A stretch of 64,000 bases of DNA, taken from assembly GCF_009380135.2 (NCBI RefSeq), contig NZ_WHUT02000002.1:186001-250000 (forward strand), written 5' to 3'. Of this stretch, positions 27,085 to 36,100 are shown one piece after another. This DNA is from Fertoeibacter niger. Lineage in GTDB: Bacteria; Pseudomonadota; Alphaproteobacteria; Rhodobacterales; Rhodobacteraceae. The notes beneath the pieces are model-generated. The model worked only from the letters and a program-made list of their open reading frames with translations, was not told where the DNA came from and did not search any database. Every line of letters begins with the position of its first letter. Positions within the stretch are counted from its first letter, which is position 1. The translations under genes were made by a program, and so were the position numbers.

Positions 27085-28046
27085 TCTTTTCCACCCATGT
27101 CCTGCACCCCGAGGTGACAGCCCGCCTGTCGGCCATGGGCGATTACCGCGTGGCAAGTGCCCCCACCGCCGCCGCGATCCTGGCCGAGGGCACCGGGGCA
27201 GAGGTGATCGTGGTGCGCACCGATGTGCCGCCCGCCTATTTCACCGCAGCCACCGGCCTGCGCGCCGCCGTGCGCCATGGCGCGGGGCTGGACATGATAC
27301 CGATGGCCGATGCCACGGCCGCAGGTGTGATCGTTGCCAATGTGCCGGGGGTGAATGCCGCGACGGTGGCGGAATATGCCATCTTTGCCGCCATCGCGCT
27401 GCGCCGCCAGTTCCGCGCGATGGACCATGCGCTGCGCGACAGGGGCTGGGCGGCGGGCCGGGCCTTTGCCGATACCGGGCGCGATCTGGGCGGGGCCACG
27501 CTGGGCATTCTGGGGTTTGGCAACATCGGCCAGGCGCTGCACCGCATGGCGTTGGGGCTCGGCATGCCGGTGCTGGCCCATACGCGGCGGCCCGATACCT
27601 TGCCCGCAGGTGTGGGCGCGCGCAGCCTTGATGCGCTGGTGGCCGAGGCGGATGTGCTGGTGGTCTGCTGCCCGCTGACGGCGGAAACCCGGGGCATCAT
27701 TTCGGCGGCGCGCATCGCCGCGATGAAACCTGACGCCGTGCTGATCAATGTGGCGCGCGGCCCGCTGGTCGATACCGCAGCCCTGACCGCCGCGTTGCAG
27801 GCTGGCCATCTGGCCGGCGCGGCGCTGGATGTGTTCGACGTGCAGCCCCTGCCCGCCGACAGCCCGCTGTTCGCGCTGCCGCAGGTGATCCTGACCCCGC
27901 ATGCGGCGGGCATCACCGCCGACAGCATGTGGCGCATGGGCATGGGGGCTGCGGATGAGGTGGCCCGCATTCTGGCGGGCGGCCTGCCGCTGAATTTCTG
28001 CAACCCGGATGTGCTGCCCGCGTACCGCGCGCGGTTTCCGGGCTGA
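27081..28046 (+). CDS. D-isomer-specific 2-hydroxyacid dehydrogenase
   Basis: 321-residue NAD(P)-dependent dehydrogenase of the GyaR/SerA family. The coenzyme motif is TLGILGFGNIGQALHRMA (GxGxxG) at mid-protein, followed by LTAETRGIISAARIAAMKPDAVLINVARG (substrate-binding Arg and surrounding helix), the Glu-containing/Asp stretch LDVFDVQPLP, and the catalytic His in LTPHAAGI. It may reduce a 2-keto acid (for example a glyoxylate- or hydroxypyruvate-like product) from the acid-sugar pathway. The ATG overlaps the regulator stop. Last gene before a bidirectional terminator. Confidence 0.93.
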   Translation: MIFSTHVLHPEVTARLSAMGDYRVASAPTAAAILAEGTGAEVIVVRTDVPPAYFTAATGLRAAVRHGAGLDMIPMADATAAGVIVANVPGVNAATVAEYAIFAAIALRRQFRAMDHALRDRGWAAGRAFADTGRDLGGATLGILGFGNIGQALHRMALGLGMPVLAHTRRPDTLPAGVGARSLDALVAEADVLVVCCPLTAETRGIISAARIAAMKPDAVLINVARGPLVDTAALTAALQAGHLAGAALDVFDVQPLPADSPLFALPQVILTPHAAGITADSMWRMGMGAADEVARILAGGLPLNFCNPDVLPAYRARFPG

Positions 28047-28055
28047 TCCCGGCCC

Positions 28056-28118
28056 GATTTTCCTGCGAAAAATCCTGGCGCGCCTTTTGCAACCCGGCAG
28101 ATTTTTCGCAGAAAAATC
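28056..28118. terminator. Paired inverted repeats, bidirectional terminator
   Basis: Two hairpins, GATTTTcctgcgAAAAATC (28056-28074) and GATTTTT-cgcag-AAAAATC (28100-28118), lie between convergent genes ending at 28046 and 28125. The second is a near-perfect inverted copy of the first, so a single longer stem can also form. A/T-rich arms on both sides suit termination in both directions. Confidence 0.7.
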
Positions 28119-28124
28119 GCGGCC

Positions 28125-29183
28125 CTACCCTCCGTGCCGCAAGCTCCGCCCCGTGGCCTGATCGAACAGCACCACCTTGCCGGGGTTCCAGCCAAGGCCG
28201 ACCGCATCACCGGCCACCACCCGCAGCGTGACCGGCACCGTGGCGCGCAGCGCCTGCGCGCCCACCTGCAGCGTCACGATCTTCTCGACCCCGTGGTTTT
28301 CCACATCGACGACGCGGGCCGGCGCACCTTCGCCGCCGAGTTCCAGATCCTCGGGGCGGATACCGAAGATCAGCGGGCGGCCAGATTCGGCCCCCTCCAA
28401 CGGCAGGCGCAGACTGCCCGCCACCGCCTGCCCCCGCTCCACCGCGCCCGGCATCAGGTTCATCGCCGGGCTGCCCACGGCCCGGGCCACGAACGTATTG
28501 ATCGGGTTGGTGTAAATCTCGTGCGGGGTCCCGACCTGCACCAAGACGCCCTTGTTCAAGACGCCGATCCGGTCGCCCATGCTCATCGCCTCGACCTGAT
28601 CGTGGGTCACGAACAGGAATGTCTCGCCCAGGTTCATTTGCAGGTCTTTCAGCTCCGCCCGCAGCGCTTCGCGCAGTTTGGCGTCAAGCGCGGACAGGGG
28701 TTCGTCCATCAGGAAAACCTTGGGCGTGCGCACGATGGCCCGGCCGATCGACACGCGCTGCATCTCGCCGCCCGACAGCCGGTCGGTCTTGCGGTCCAAA
28801 AGATGTTCGATGCGCAGGGTTTTTGCCACCCGGGCCACACGCGCGGCAATCTCGGCGGGCGATGAGGGCCGGATCGGCGATTTCAGCGGGAATTCAAGGT
28901 TCTGCCGCACGGTATAGCGCGGATAAAGCGAGTATTGCTGCAACACCAGCGCCACATCACGCTCTGCCGCACCCCAGCCGGTCACATCCTGCCCGTCGAT
29001 GAACACCCGGCCCTCGGTCGGCTTTTCCAGCCCGGCTATCAGGCGCAATGTGGTGGTCTTGCCCGCGCCGGTTTCACCCAGCAGCACGAAGAACTGGCCA
29101 TCGGCGATATCAAGGCTCAGGTCGCTCAGCGCCCTTGCCGCGCCAAAGGTCTTGGTCACGCCACGAAGTTCGATATGCGCCAT
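28125..29183 (-). CDS. Carbohydrate ABC transporter ATPase (CUT1 type), second of two
   Basis: 352-residue MalK/UgpC-like ATPase. Walker A GETGAGKTTT, Q-loop LQQYSLYP, signature LSGGEMQRV, Walker B VFLMDEPLSALD and H-loop THDQVEAM are all present. The C-terminal TOBE/OB regulatory domain spans about residues 240-350. Its ATG shares one base with the stop of the upstream ATPase gene. Two different ATPase genes in one importer resemble the glycerol transporter GlpSTPQV of rhizobia. Confidence 0.93.
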   Translation of the reverse strand: MAHIELRGVTKTFGAARALSDLSLDIADGQFFVLLGETGAGKTTTLRLIAGLEKPTEGRVFIDGQDVTGWGAAERDVALVLQQYSLYPRYTVRQNLEFPLKSPIRPSSPAEIAARVARVAKTLRIEHLLDRKTDRLSGGEMQRVSIGRAIVRTPKVFLMDEPLSALDAKLREALRAELKDLQMNLGETFLFVTHDQVEAMSMGDRIGVLNKGVLVQVGTPHEIYTNPINTFVARAVGSPAMNLMPGAVERGQAVAGSLRLPLEGAESGRPLIFGIRPEDLELGGEGAPARVVDVENHGVEKIVTLQVGAQALRATVPVTLRVVAGDAVGLGWNPGKVVLFDQATGRSLRHGG

Positions 29184-30292
29184 CAGAGTCTGATCCCCAA
29201 AGTCTGGCCCGTGGCCGTGTCGAACAGATGGGCGCGGCTGTGATCCAGCGTCACCCAGACCGGCACCCCCGGCCCCGGCACGAAACCCGCCTTGGTGCGC
29301 GCCCGCAGCGTGGCATCGCCAATGCGGAAATCCACGATGTCATGCGAACCCAGCGGTTCGATGATATGCGCCTCGGTCGCCACGGCACCGGGGGCGGGTT
29401 GCAGCGTCAGGCGCACGGCCTCGGGGCGCACGCCCAGCGTCAGGGGGCGGTTCGCCGGGCCGGTCGCCGCCACCTGCCCCAGCAGGGCGGATGGAAAGGC
29501 AAAGCCCTGCGTGGCCCCCGCCACCGTCACCCGCGCGCCACCGGCATCCTCGGCCAGCGTCACATCGGCCACGTTCATCACCGGGCTGCCCACGAATTGC
29601 GCCACGAACAGGTTGACCGGGTTGGCATAGACATCCTCGGGCGCGCCCACCTGTTGCAGCACGCCCGCATGCATCACCACGATCCGGTCGGCCAGCGCCA
29701 TCGCCTCGATCTGGTCATGGGTCACATAGATCGTGGTCGAGCCCTGTTCGACATGCAGGCGCTTCAGTTCGACCCGCATTTCCTCGCGCAGCTTGGCGTC
29801 AAGGCTGCCGATGGGTTCATCCATCAGCATGGCCTTGGGGTTCCTGACCAGCGCCCGCCCGATGGCCACGCGCTGCAAATCGCCACCCGACAGCGCCGAG
29901 GGGCGGCGGTTCAGCAACCCGCCGATCTGCAACACATCCGCCACCCGGCGCACGGTGGTTTCCACCTGCGCCTTGGGCGTGCGCACGGCGCGCAGCGGGA
30001 AGGCCATGTTTTCAAACACCGTCAGATGCGGGTAAAGCGCGAAATTCTGGAAAACGAAGGCCACGTCGCGTTCTTCCACCCGCGTATCCTGCACCGGCTT
30101 GCCACCGATCAGGATCTCGCCGGAATCAATCGTCTCCAGCCCTGCAATCGCGCGCAGCGTGGTGGTCTTGCCGCAGCCCGACTGGCCCAGAAACACCACG
30201 AATTCCGTATCCTCCACCGTCAGGCTGACGTTGTTGATGACGTGGAACGCGCCAAAATGCTTGTTGATGTTGTGCAGCGCGATCTGGGTCAT
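29183..30292 (-). CDS. Carbohydrate ABC transporter ATPase (CUT1 type), first of two
   Basis: 369-residue ATPase. Walker A GQSGCGKTTT, Q-loop FQNFALYP, signature LSGGDLQRV, Walker B AMLMDEPIGSLD and H-loop THDQIEAM are intact, with a C-terminal TOBE domain. It differs enough from its neighbour to be an old duplicate; both halves look functional, so the importer probably uses a heterodimer. It overlaps the small membrane protein gene by 4 nt. Confidence 0.93.
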   Translation of the reverse strand: MTQIALHNINKHFGAFHVINNVSLTVEDTEFVVFLGQSGCGKTTTLRAIAGLETIDSGEILIGGKPVQDTRVEERDVAFVFQNFALYPHLTVFENMAFPLRAVRTPKAQVETTVRRVADVLQIGGLLNRRPSALSGGDLQRVAIGRALVRNPKAMLMDEPIGSLDAKLREEMRVELKRLHVEQGSTTIYVTHDQIEAMALADRIVVMHAGVLQQVGAPEDVYANPVNLFVAQFVGSPVMNVADVTLAEDAGGARVTVAGATQGFAFPSALLGQVAATGPANRPLTLGVRPEAVRLTLQPAPGAVATEAHIIEPLGSHDIVDFRIGDATLRARTKAGFVPGPGVPVWVTLDHSRAHLFDTATGQTLGIRL

Positions 30293-30477
30293 TCTTCAGC
30301 TTTCGGTGCGGGTATCTTGGTTGTGACCATGAAGCTGACCAGCCCCACGATGATGATGGTCAGGCCATAGCGGTGCAACGGCTCGATCCAGGGCTGGCAC
30401 AGGGCGATGATGCCGAAGATCATCAGCGCCTGCGCACCGGGGATCAGATAACGCTGGTTGACGGCGCGAAAGCTCAT
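30289..30477 (-). CDS. Small two-helix membrane protein in ABC operon
   Basis: 62-residue protein with two hydrophobic segments (AQALMIFGIIALCQPWI and YGLTIIIVGLVSFMVTT) and short polar ends. It lies between a permease gene and an ATPase gene with 4 nt overlaps on both sides, so it is a fixed member of the operon. Dual-ATPase CUT1 importers such as GlpSTPQV also carry a small extra membrane protein; this may be its counterpart, although the sequence does not obviously match the one I know. Function unknown. Confidence 0.75.
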   Translation of the reverse strand: MSFRAVNQRYLIPGAQALMIFGIIALCQPWIEPLHRYGLTIIIVGLVSFMVTTKIPAPKAEE

Positions 30478-31433
30478 TTCCGAATGGCTCCGAAAGACAT
30501 GCCCCGCAGCAGGTGGTTGCGCAGCAGGAAGGTGAAGATGGCGACGGGCAGCAGGAACAGGAATGTGCCGGCGGCGATCACCGTCCAGTCGGGCAGGCCC
30601 GATCCGACCTGCGACGGGATGAAGGGCGGGGCCGTCTGCGCGCGCCGGTTGGTCATGATCAGCGCAAAGGCGTATTCGTTCCAGGCGGTGATGAAACAGA
30701 ACACGGCGGTGGCGGCGATGCCCGTGGCGGCCTCGGGCAGCACGATCTTGAAGAACGCCTGCATGCGGGTGTAGCCATCGACCAGCGCCGCATCCTCGTA
30801 TTCCTTGGGGATCTCGTCGATGAACCCCTTCATCAGCCAGACCGAGAAGGAAAGGTTGAAGGCGGTGTAAAGGATGATCAGCCCCAGATGCGTGTCGTTC
30901 AGCCCCACCGCGCGATACATCAGGAACATCGGGATGGCGACCACCACAGGCGGCAACATGCGGGTGGACAGGATGAAGAACAGCCAGTCATCCTCACCCT
31001 TCACCTTGAAGCGCGAGAAGCCATAGGCGGTGATCGTGCCCATGCTGACGGCCAGCACGGTAGAGGTGATGGCCACGATCAGCGAGTTCAGGAACCGGCT
31101 GGGATAGCCCGAGGGCTGCACCTCGCCCCGGCCCGAACGCACCACCTTTTCGCCGCCGTCAAACACCGTCTTTTCCCACCAGGGCGCGGCGTTGTAGACC
31201 TCTTCCGTCGGGGGTTCGCGCAGCTGGCTGCGCTTGGTGAACAGCTTGACGAAAGGCGAAATCTCCGGCTCGAAAAACACTGTGGGCGGCATGGTGGTGG
31301 CCAGATTGCGCGGCTTGAACGCGGTGGCGGTGATCCAGAAGATCGGCGCCAGCGTGATCAGCAAGATCACCAGCACGGCGGTGACAGACAGGCGGTGGCG
31401 GATGACCTCGCCACGGGTGCGGACGGCGGCCAT
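30474..31433 (-). CDS. Carbohydrate ABC transporter permease (MalG-like)
   Basis: 319-residue inner-membrane permease. It starts with cytoplasmic RTRGEVIRHRLS and a first helix, then a long loop after FKPRNLATTMPPTVFFEPE. The EAA motif is EIPKEYEDAALVDGYTRMQAFFKIVLPEA, which contacts the ATPase. The C-terminus ends NHLLRGMSFGAIRK, typical for MalG-like subunits. It overlaps the small membrane protein gene by 4 nt. Confidence 0.93.
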   Translation of the reverse strand: MAAVRTRGEVIRHRLSVTAVLVILLITLAPIFWITATAFKPRNLATTMPPTVFFEPEISPFVKLFTKRSQLREPPTEEVYNAAPWWEKTVFDGGEKVVRSGRGEVQPSGYPSRFLNSLIVAITSTVLAVSMGTITAYGFSRFKVKGEDDWLFFILSTRMLPPVVVAIPMFLMYRAVGLNDTHLGLIILYTAFNLSFSVWLMKGFIDEIPKEYEDAALVDGYTRMQAFFKIVLPEAATGIAATAVFCFITAWNEYAFALIMTNRRAQTAPPFIPSQVGSGLPDWTVIAAGTFLFLLPVAIFTFLLRNHLLRGMSFGAIRK

Positions 31434-31434
31434 C

Positions 31435-32340
31435 CTAACGTTCCTTCACTTTGTTCAGGTATTTGATGTAGATATTGGTGATCGCCAGCACCATGATCAG
31501 CACGATATAGGCCAGGGCGCAGCTCATCCCCGTCTGCCATTCCTGGAACGCCATCTTGTAAAGGCGGATCGAGATCACCTCGGTCGTGGGCTGCGAGGCC
31601 AGGATATAGGCCAGGTCAAAGGTCTTGAACGCCTCCATCGTGCGGAAGATGATGGCGATCATCAGGATGGGCGCGACCAGCGGCAGCGTGATGCGGAAGA
31701 AGGTGTAAAGCCCCGAGGCGCGGTCAATCGCCGCCGCCTCATACAGATGCTTCGGCACCGCCGACAGGCCAGCCAGCGACAGCAGCATCACGAAAGGCGA
31801 CCACATCCAGATGTCGGCGATGGCGATGGCGTAAAGCGCCATGTCGGGGTCGGCCAGCCATTCGAACTTGCCCAGCCCCAGCGCATAGTTGATCACGCCG
31901 AAGTTGGGATCATAGAGCATCTTCCAGAACAGCCCCACCACCGCCATCGACAGCATCATCGGCAGCAGCAAGAGCGTGGTCAGCAGCCCCTTGAACGGGA
32001 TCTCGCGGTTCAACAGCATGGCCACGCCAAAGCCCACGATCACCTGACCCGTCACCGACACGATCACGTATTTGGCGGTGATCGTGAAATTCCGCCAGAT
32101 GAACGGGTCGGACAGAAGGGTGCGGTAATTGTCCAGCCCCACGAAATTGGCAGGCGCGTTGGTTGAGGCGCGGAAATCGGTGAACGAGTATCCCAGCGAG
32201 TAAAGCAGCGGGAAGATGTTGAAGACAATCAGGAAAACGATTGTCGGGATGATGAATAGGTTGCGGATGGCAAGGTCGCTCATGCCGCGGGAACGGGGAC
32301 GGGCAGCAGCAGGGGCCGAGGCCAGCGTTCGGGTTGCCAA
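31435..32340 (-). CDS. Carbohydrate ABC transporter permease (MalF-like)
   Basis: 301-residue inner-membrane permease. NIFPLLYSLGYSFTDFRAS is the usual MalF/UgpA opening, and the EAA loop is VPKHLYEAAAIDRASGLYTFFRITLPLVAP. About six transmembrane helices are present. It is 1 nt from the MalG-like gene. The 87 bp gap to the binding-protein gene holds a hairpin. Confidence 0.93.
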   Translation of the reverse strand: MATRTLASAPAAARPRSRGMSDLAIRNLFIIPTIVFLIVFNIFPLLYSLGYSFTDFRASTNAPANFVGLDNYRTLLSDPFIWRNFTITAKYVIVSVTGQVIVGFGVAMLLNREIPFKGLLTTLLLLPMMLSMAVVGLFWKMLYDPNFGVINYALGLGKFEWLADPDMALYAIAIADIWMWSPFVMLLSLAGLSAVPKHLYEAAAIDRASGLYTFFRITLPLVAPILMIAIIFRTMEAFKTFDLAYILASQPTTEVISIRLYKMAFQEWQTGMSCALAYIVLIMVLAITNIYIKYLNKVKER

Positions 32341-32380
32341 AGGGGGCCTCCGGTCTGTCAGATGTGGCGGGGAGAATAGA

Positions 32381-32400
32381 GAGAGGCGTTGCCGCCTCTC
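32381..32400. terminator. Intercistronic hairpin after the binding-protein gene
   Basis: GAGAGGCG-TTGC-CGCCTCTC forms an 8 bp perfect stem with a 4 nt loop, between the binding protein stop (32428) and the permease start (32340). Such hairpins stabilise the upstream mRNA or partly terminate, giving more binding protein than permease. Confidence 0.65.
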
Positions 32401-32427
32401 CCGCAGGTCATGAAATAGCGGGTGGCC

Positions 32428-33735
32428 TTACTGGCCGCGTCCGTATTTCGCGAAGGTGGCCTTCCAGTCGGCGGCCAGCGCATCCAGCGTTTCCTGCGCC
32501 GTGCCTTCGCCGCCCACGATATGCGGGTAAAGCCGGTTGTTCAGCTGGCCCAGCAGTTCGGCATATTCCGGCACCGCCCAGAAATCCTTCACGATGAACA
32601 TCGTCTGGTAGAAGGCTTCGTTATAGGGCGTGGCCTGACGGAACTCCTGCGATTCCAGCACGGCGGCGCTGGCGGTATAACCACCCAGTTCGGCCCAGCG
32701 TTTCTGGGTTTCGTCCTTGATGAACCATTCGAGGAATTTCATCGCCTCTTCCTGGTTCTGGGAATAGGACACCACGGAAATCCCCTGCCCGCCCAGCGCC
32801 GCGAAACGGTCGCCCGAGGGGCCGGCCGGATTGGCAAAGAAGCCTGTGTTGGCGGCGTTCGGGTTTGTCGTCTCGTTCAGCAGGGCCGGGAAGAAGGCAA
32901 AGAAGTTCATCGACATTGCCGCCAGGTTTTCGGTGATCGCCTGGTTGTTCTCGACAAAGAAGGTCTTGGCCCAGCCGGGCGGGGTAAAGCCGTAAAGCTC
33001 GCGGTAGGCGTCCAGCGCGGCCACGGCCTTGGGCCCGTTGATGATGCCTTCCACCTCAAAGGTGTTGGGATCGCCCAGTTCGCCGCCATGGCTGAACAGC
33101 GCGTTCTCGAACCCCATGGCCAGCGCGTCATAGGAATTGTCGGTGTAGATGGCGATGCCATAACGGTTCTGGTCGGGGCGGTGGAAGAATTCGGCGATGT
33201 CGCGCAGTTGCTTCCAGTCGGCAGGCACGCCCAGCGGATAGCCGTATTTGGCCTCGAATGCGGCCATTTCCGCCGGATCCTCGAACCAGTCCTTGCGGTA
33301 GGACCAGCCCACGGCGTCGCCCTCGGCCGGGATGGCCCAGTATCTGCCGGAATTGCCGGGGTATTCCGCATAGTATTTCACGGTGGCGGGCGCCATGATG
33401 TCGCCCACCTTGTTGGCATTGAAGAACTCGGTCAGTTCAACGTAATGCCCGGCCTCCGACGCGGCACCCAGCCACTGGCTGTCGCCCACGATCAGGTCAT
33501 AGGCCGAGCCCTGGGCGTTGAATTCGGTGAAGGCCTTGGTCTGGAAATCCGCCCATGGGGTCGTTTCCACCGTGACCACGACGCCGGTTTCGGCCTCGTA
33601 TTCGTTCACCAGCTCCTGAAGATAGTTTGCCGGATCCCATTCGGCCCAGAAGATCGTCAATTCCTGGGAATAGGCGGATGTCGACATCAGCGTCATCCCG
33701 ACACCGGCCACCAGGCCGGTCCATGTACCGCGCAT
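32428..33735 (-). CDS. Carbohydrate ABC transporter substrate-binding protein
   Basis: 435-residue periplasmic receptor of the SBP_bac_1 family. A signal peptide ends near AYSQE at about residue 24. The mature protein begins LTIFWAEWDPANYLQELVNEYE and continues with the usual SYRKDWFEDPAEM and NNQAITENLAAMSMNFFAFFP segments. Aromatic residues are frequent, as in sugar-binding clefts. First gene of the leftward ABC operon; two GntR-type palindromes lie upstream. The substrate cannot be told but should feed the acid-sugar enzymes of the locus. Confidence 0.92.
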   Translation of the reverse strand: MRGTWTGLVAGVGMTLMSTSAYSQELTIFWAEWDPANYLQELVNEYEAETGVVVTVETTPWADFQTKAFTEFNAQGSAYDLIVGDSQWLGAASEAGHYVELTEFFNANKVGDIMAPATVKYYAEYPGNSGRYWAIPAEGDAVGWSYRKDWFEDPAEMAAFEAKYGYPLGVPADWKQLRDIAEFFHRPDQNRYGIAIYTDNSYDALAMGFENALFSHGGELGDPNTFEVEGIINGPKAVAALDAYRELYGFTPPGWAKTFFVENNQAITENLAAMSMNFFAFFPALLNETTNPNAANTGFFANPAGPSGDRFAALGGQGISVVSYSQNQEEAMKFLEWFIKDETQKRWAELGGYTASAAVLESQEFRQATPYNEAFYQTMFIVKDFWAVPEYAELLGQLNNRLYPHIVGGEGTAQETLDALAADWKATFAKYGRGQ

Positions 33736-33813
33736 AAGCTTTCCTCCCGTTCATGCACATCAAGTTCGGACCATGCGGGCATCTGACGGACCGCTGTGGT
33801 CGGCACCTTCAAC

Positions 33814-33824
33814 TGGTATTACCA
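33814..33824. promoter_or_regulatory. GntR (FadR-type) operator candidate
   Basis: TGGT-ATT-ACCA lies about 80 bp upstream of the binding-protein gene (start 33735). Its distance from the leftward gene mirrors that of the site at 24044 in the other divergent promoter. Confidence 0.65.
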
Positions 33825-33990
33825 AAAGCCGAAGTGCGTCAAGAGCGATGTTTTGCCCGCCCCAGCCGCATCTGGCCCGACATCTGGGGGAAACCCTCTG
33901 CAACGCAGCAATAAACAGCGCCATATCATGGCTTTATCGCTGTGATTGCATCCTGCAGAAATCGCAGCCGCAGCAAAGCATGTTGCAAAA

Positions 33991-34003
33991 CTGGTCGAAC
34001 CAG
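33991..34003. promoter_or_regulatory. GntR (FadR-type) operator candidate
   Basis: CTGGT-CGA-ACCAG is identical in its 13 bp core to the site at 24217-24229. It lies 54 bp upstream of the rightward start codon at 34057, nearly the same distance as its twin has to 24289. Confidence 0.7.
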
Positions 34004-34056
34004 ATAGGCTGGATTGTGGTGGAAACGCGGTGGGCAAACGGGGGCCAGGGCACGAC

Positions 34057-35247
34057 ATGACACGGATCTATGCCATCGGCACCGCCGACACCAAGGCCGA
34101 GGAACTGGGCTATGTCGCGCATCTGCTGCATTTGCGCGGCTGCGCGGTGGTGACGGTGGATATCGGCACGCGCCCCGCCACCATGGCCACCAACATCGCC
34201 AACGGCGCCGTGGCGGCGCACCACCCCGATGGCGCGCAGGCGGTGCTGGGCGGCAATGACCGGGGCCGCGCGGTGGCGGCAATGGGCACGGCCTTTGCCC
34301 GGTTCATCGCCAGCCGCAGCGATGTGGCGGGGGTGATCGGCATCGGCGGCGGCGGCGGCACGGCGATGATCTGCGAGGGGATGCGCGCCCTGCCCTACGG
34401 CCTGCCCAAGCTGATGGTCTCCACCCTCGCCTCGGGCGATGTGGCGCCCTATGTGGGGATTTCCGACATCGTGATGATGCCTGCCGTTACCGATCTGGCG
34501 GGGCTGAACAGCCTGTCGCGCGTGATTCTGGCCAATGCCGCCGGGGCCATCGCGGGCATGGTGGCGCAAGGAAGCGCCGAGGCCCCGGGCAAGCCCGCCA
34601 TCGGCCTGACCATGTTCGGCGTCACGACCCCCTGCGTCACCGCCATCGCCGCCGCCCTGCGCGAAAGCCATGATTGCATGGTGTTCCACGCCACCGGCAC
34701 CGGTGGGCGCACGATGGAAAAACTGGCCGACAGCGGCCTGCTGACCGGGTTCATCGACATCACTACCACCGAGGTGGCCGATTACCTGTGCGGCGGCGTG
34801 CTGCCCTGCGATGCCGACCGCTTTGGTGCCGTGGCCCGCACGGGCCTGCCTTGGGTCGGGTCGCTGGGCGCGCTGGACATGGTGAATTTCGGCGCGCCCG
34901 CAACCGTGCCCACACAGCATGCCGGGCGGCTGTTCTACCACCACAACCCACAGGTGACGTTGATGCGCACCACGCCTGCCGAAAACGCCGCCATCGGCCA
35001 GTGGATCGCCGCACGGCTGAACCTGTGTGACGGCCCCGTGCATTTGCTGATCCCCGAGGGCGGGCTTTCGGCGCTGGATGCGCCCGGCGGCCCGTTCCAC
35101 GACCCGGCCGCCAATGCCGCCTTGTTTCAGGCGCTGGAAAGCAATCTGCTCCAGACCGCCACCCGCCGCCTTATCCGCCTGCCCCACCATATCAACGACC
35201 CGGCCTTTGCCGCCGCCGCCATCACCGCCTTTCGCGCCCTGACCTGA
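34057..35247 (+). CDS. Tm-1-like ATP-binding protein (UPF0261)
   Basis: 396-residue protein of the UPF0261 family. It opens [22 protein letters not shown] and has the glycine-rich [14 protein letters not shown] stretch at about residue 95, then [26 protein letters not shown] and [12 protein letters not shown]. These match the N-terminal domain of the tomato Tm-1 protein, which binds ATP. Biochemical function in bacteria is unknown. It starts a three-gene operon with a PEP-hydrolase-like TIM barrel (7 nt gap) and a cupin, opposite the ABC operon and behind a GntR-type site. Confidence 0.9.
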   Translation: MTRIYAIGTADTKAEELGYVAHLLHLRGCAVVTVDIGTRPATMATNIANGAVAAHHPDGAQAVLGGNDRGRAVAAMGTAFARFIASRSDVAGVIGIGGGGGTAMICEGMRALPYGLPKLMVSTLASGDVAPYVGISDIVMMPAVTDLAGLNSLSRVILANAAGAIAGMVAQGSAEAPGKPAIGLTMFGVTTPCVTAIAAALRESHDCMVFHATGTGGRTMEKLADSGLLTGFIDITTTEVADYLCGGVLPCDADRFGAVARTGLPWVGSLGALDMVNFGAPATVPTQHAGRLFYHHNPQVTLMRTTPAENAAIGQWIAARLNLCDGPVHLLIPEGGLSALDAPGGPFHDPAANAALFQALESNLLQTATRRLIRLPHHINDPAFAAAAITAFRALT

Positions 35248-35254
35248 GGTATCC

Positions 35255-36100
35255 ATGCCCGCCATTCCCCGCGCCACCATCCTTGCCCACCTGCACAGCC
35301 TGATCGCCGCAGGCCAGCCCATCATCGGCGGCGGGGCAGGCACCGGCCTTTCCGCCAAATCCGAGGAGGCGGGCGGCATCGACCTGATCATCATCTACAA
35401 TTCGGGCCGCTACCGCATGGCCGGGCGCGGATCAGCCTCGGGCCTGCTGGCCTATGGCAATGCCAATGACATCGTGAAGGACATGGCGCGCGAGGTGCTG
35501 CCGGTGGTCAAACACACCCCGGTTCTGGCCGGGGTGAACGGCACCGACCCGTTCCTGCTGCTCGATCCCTTCCTGCGCGAGTTGCAGGCCATGGGCTTTT
35601 CCGGCGTGCAGAACTTTCCCACCATCGGCCTGTTCGACGGGGCCATGCGGCAAAGCTTCGAGGAAACCGGCATGGGTTACGCGCTGGAGGTTGACATGAT
35701 CGCCGCCGCGCACCGGCTGGATCTGCTGACCACGCCCTATGTGTTCAACCCGGCCGAGGCGACGGCCATGACACGCGCCGGGGCCGACATCATCGTGGCA
35801 CATATGGGGGTGACGACCGGCGGGGCCATCGGTGCAACATCGGCCAAAAGCCTGGATGATTGCGTGGCCCAGATTGACGCCATCGCCGCCGCCGCCCGCG
35901 CGGTGCGTGATGATGTGATCGTGCTGTGCCATGGCGGCCCGATCAGCATGCCCGAGGATGCCGCCCATATCCTTGACCGCTGCGCCACCTGCCACGGTTT
36001 TTACGGCGCATCGAGCATGGAGCGGTTGCCCGTGGAACAGGCTATCGCCGCCCAGACCCGCGCCTTCAAGGCGCTGCCCCTGCGAAAGGATCAATCATGA
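35255..36100 (+). CDS. Phosphoenolpyruvate hydrolase-like TIM-barrel protein
   Basis: 281-residue TIM barrel. Landmarks are [60 protein letters not shown] and [12 protein letters not shown]. In plants this domain is fused behind a Tm-1-like domain in one protein; here it is the next gene, 7 nt downstream, so the two products probably act together. The active-site chemistry is not established; similarity to PEP mutase / isocitrate lyase folds suggests a C-C or P-C bond reaction on a small acid. Overlaps the cupin gene by 4 nt. Confidence 0.88.
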   Translation: MPAIPRATILAHLHSLIAAGQPIIGGGAGTGLSAKSEEAGGIDLIIIYNSGRYRMAGRGSASGLLAYGNANDIVKDMAREVLPVVKHTPVLAGVNGTDPFLLLDPFLRELQAMGFSGVQNFPTIGLFDGAMRQSFEETGMGYALEVDMIAAAHRLDLLTTPYVFNPAEATAMTRAGADIIVAHMGVTTGGAIGATSAKSLDDCVAQIDAIAAAARAVRDDVIVLCHGGPISMPEDAAHILDRCATCHGFYGASSMERLPVEQAIAAQTRAFKALPLRKDQS

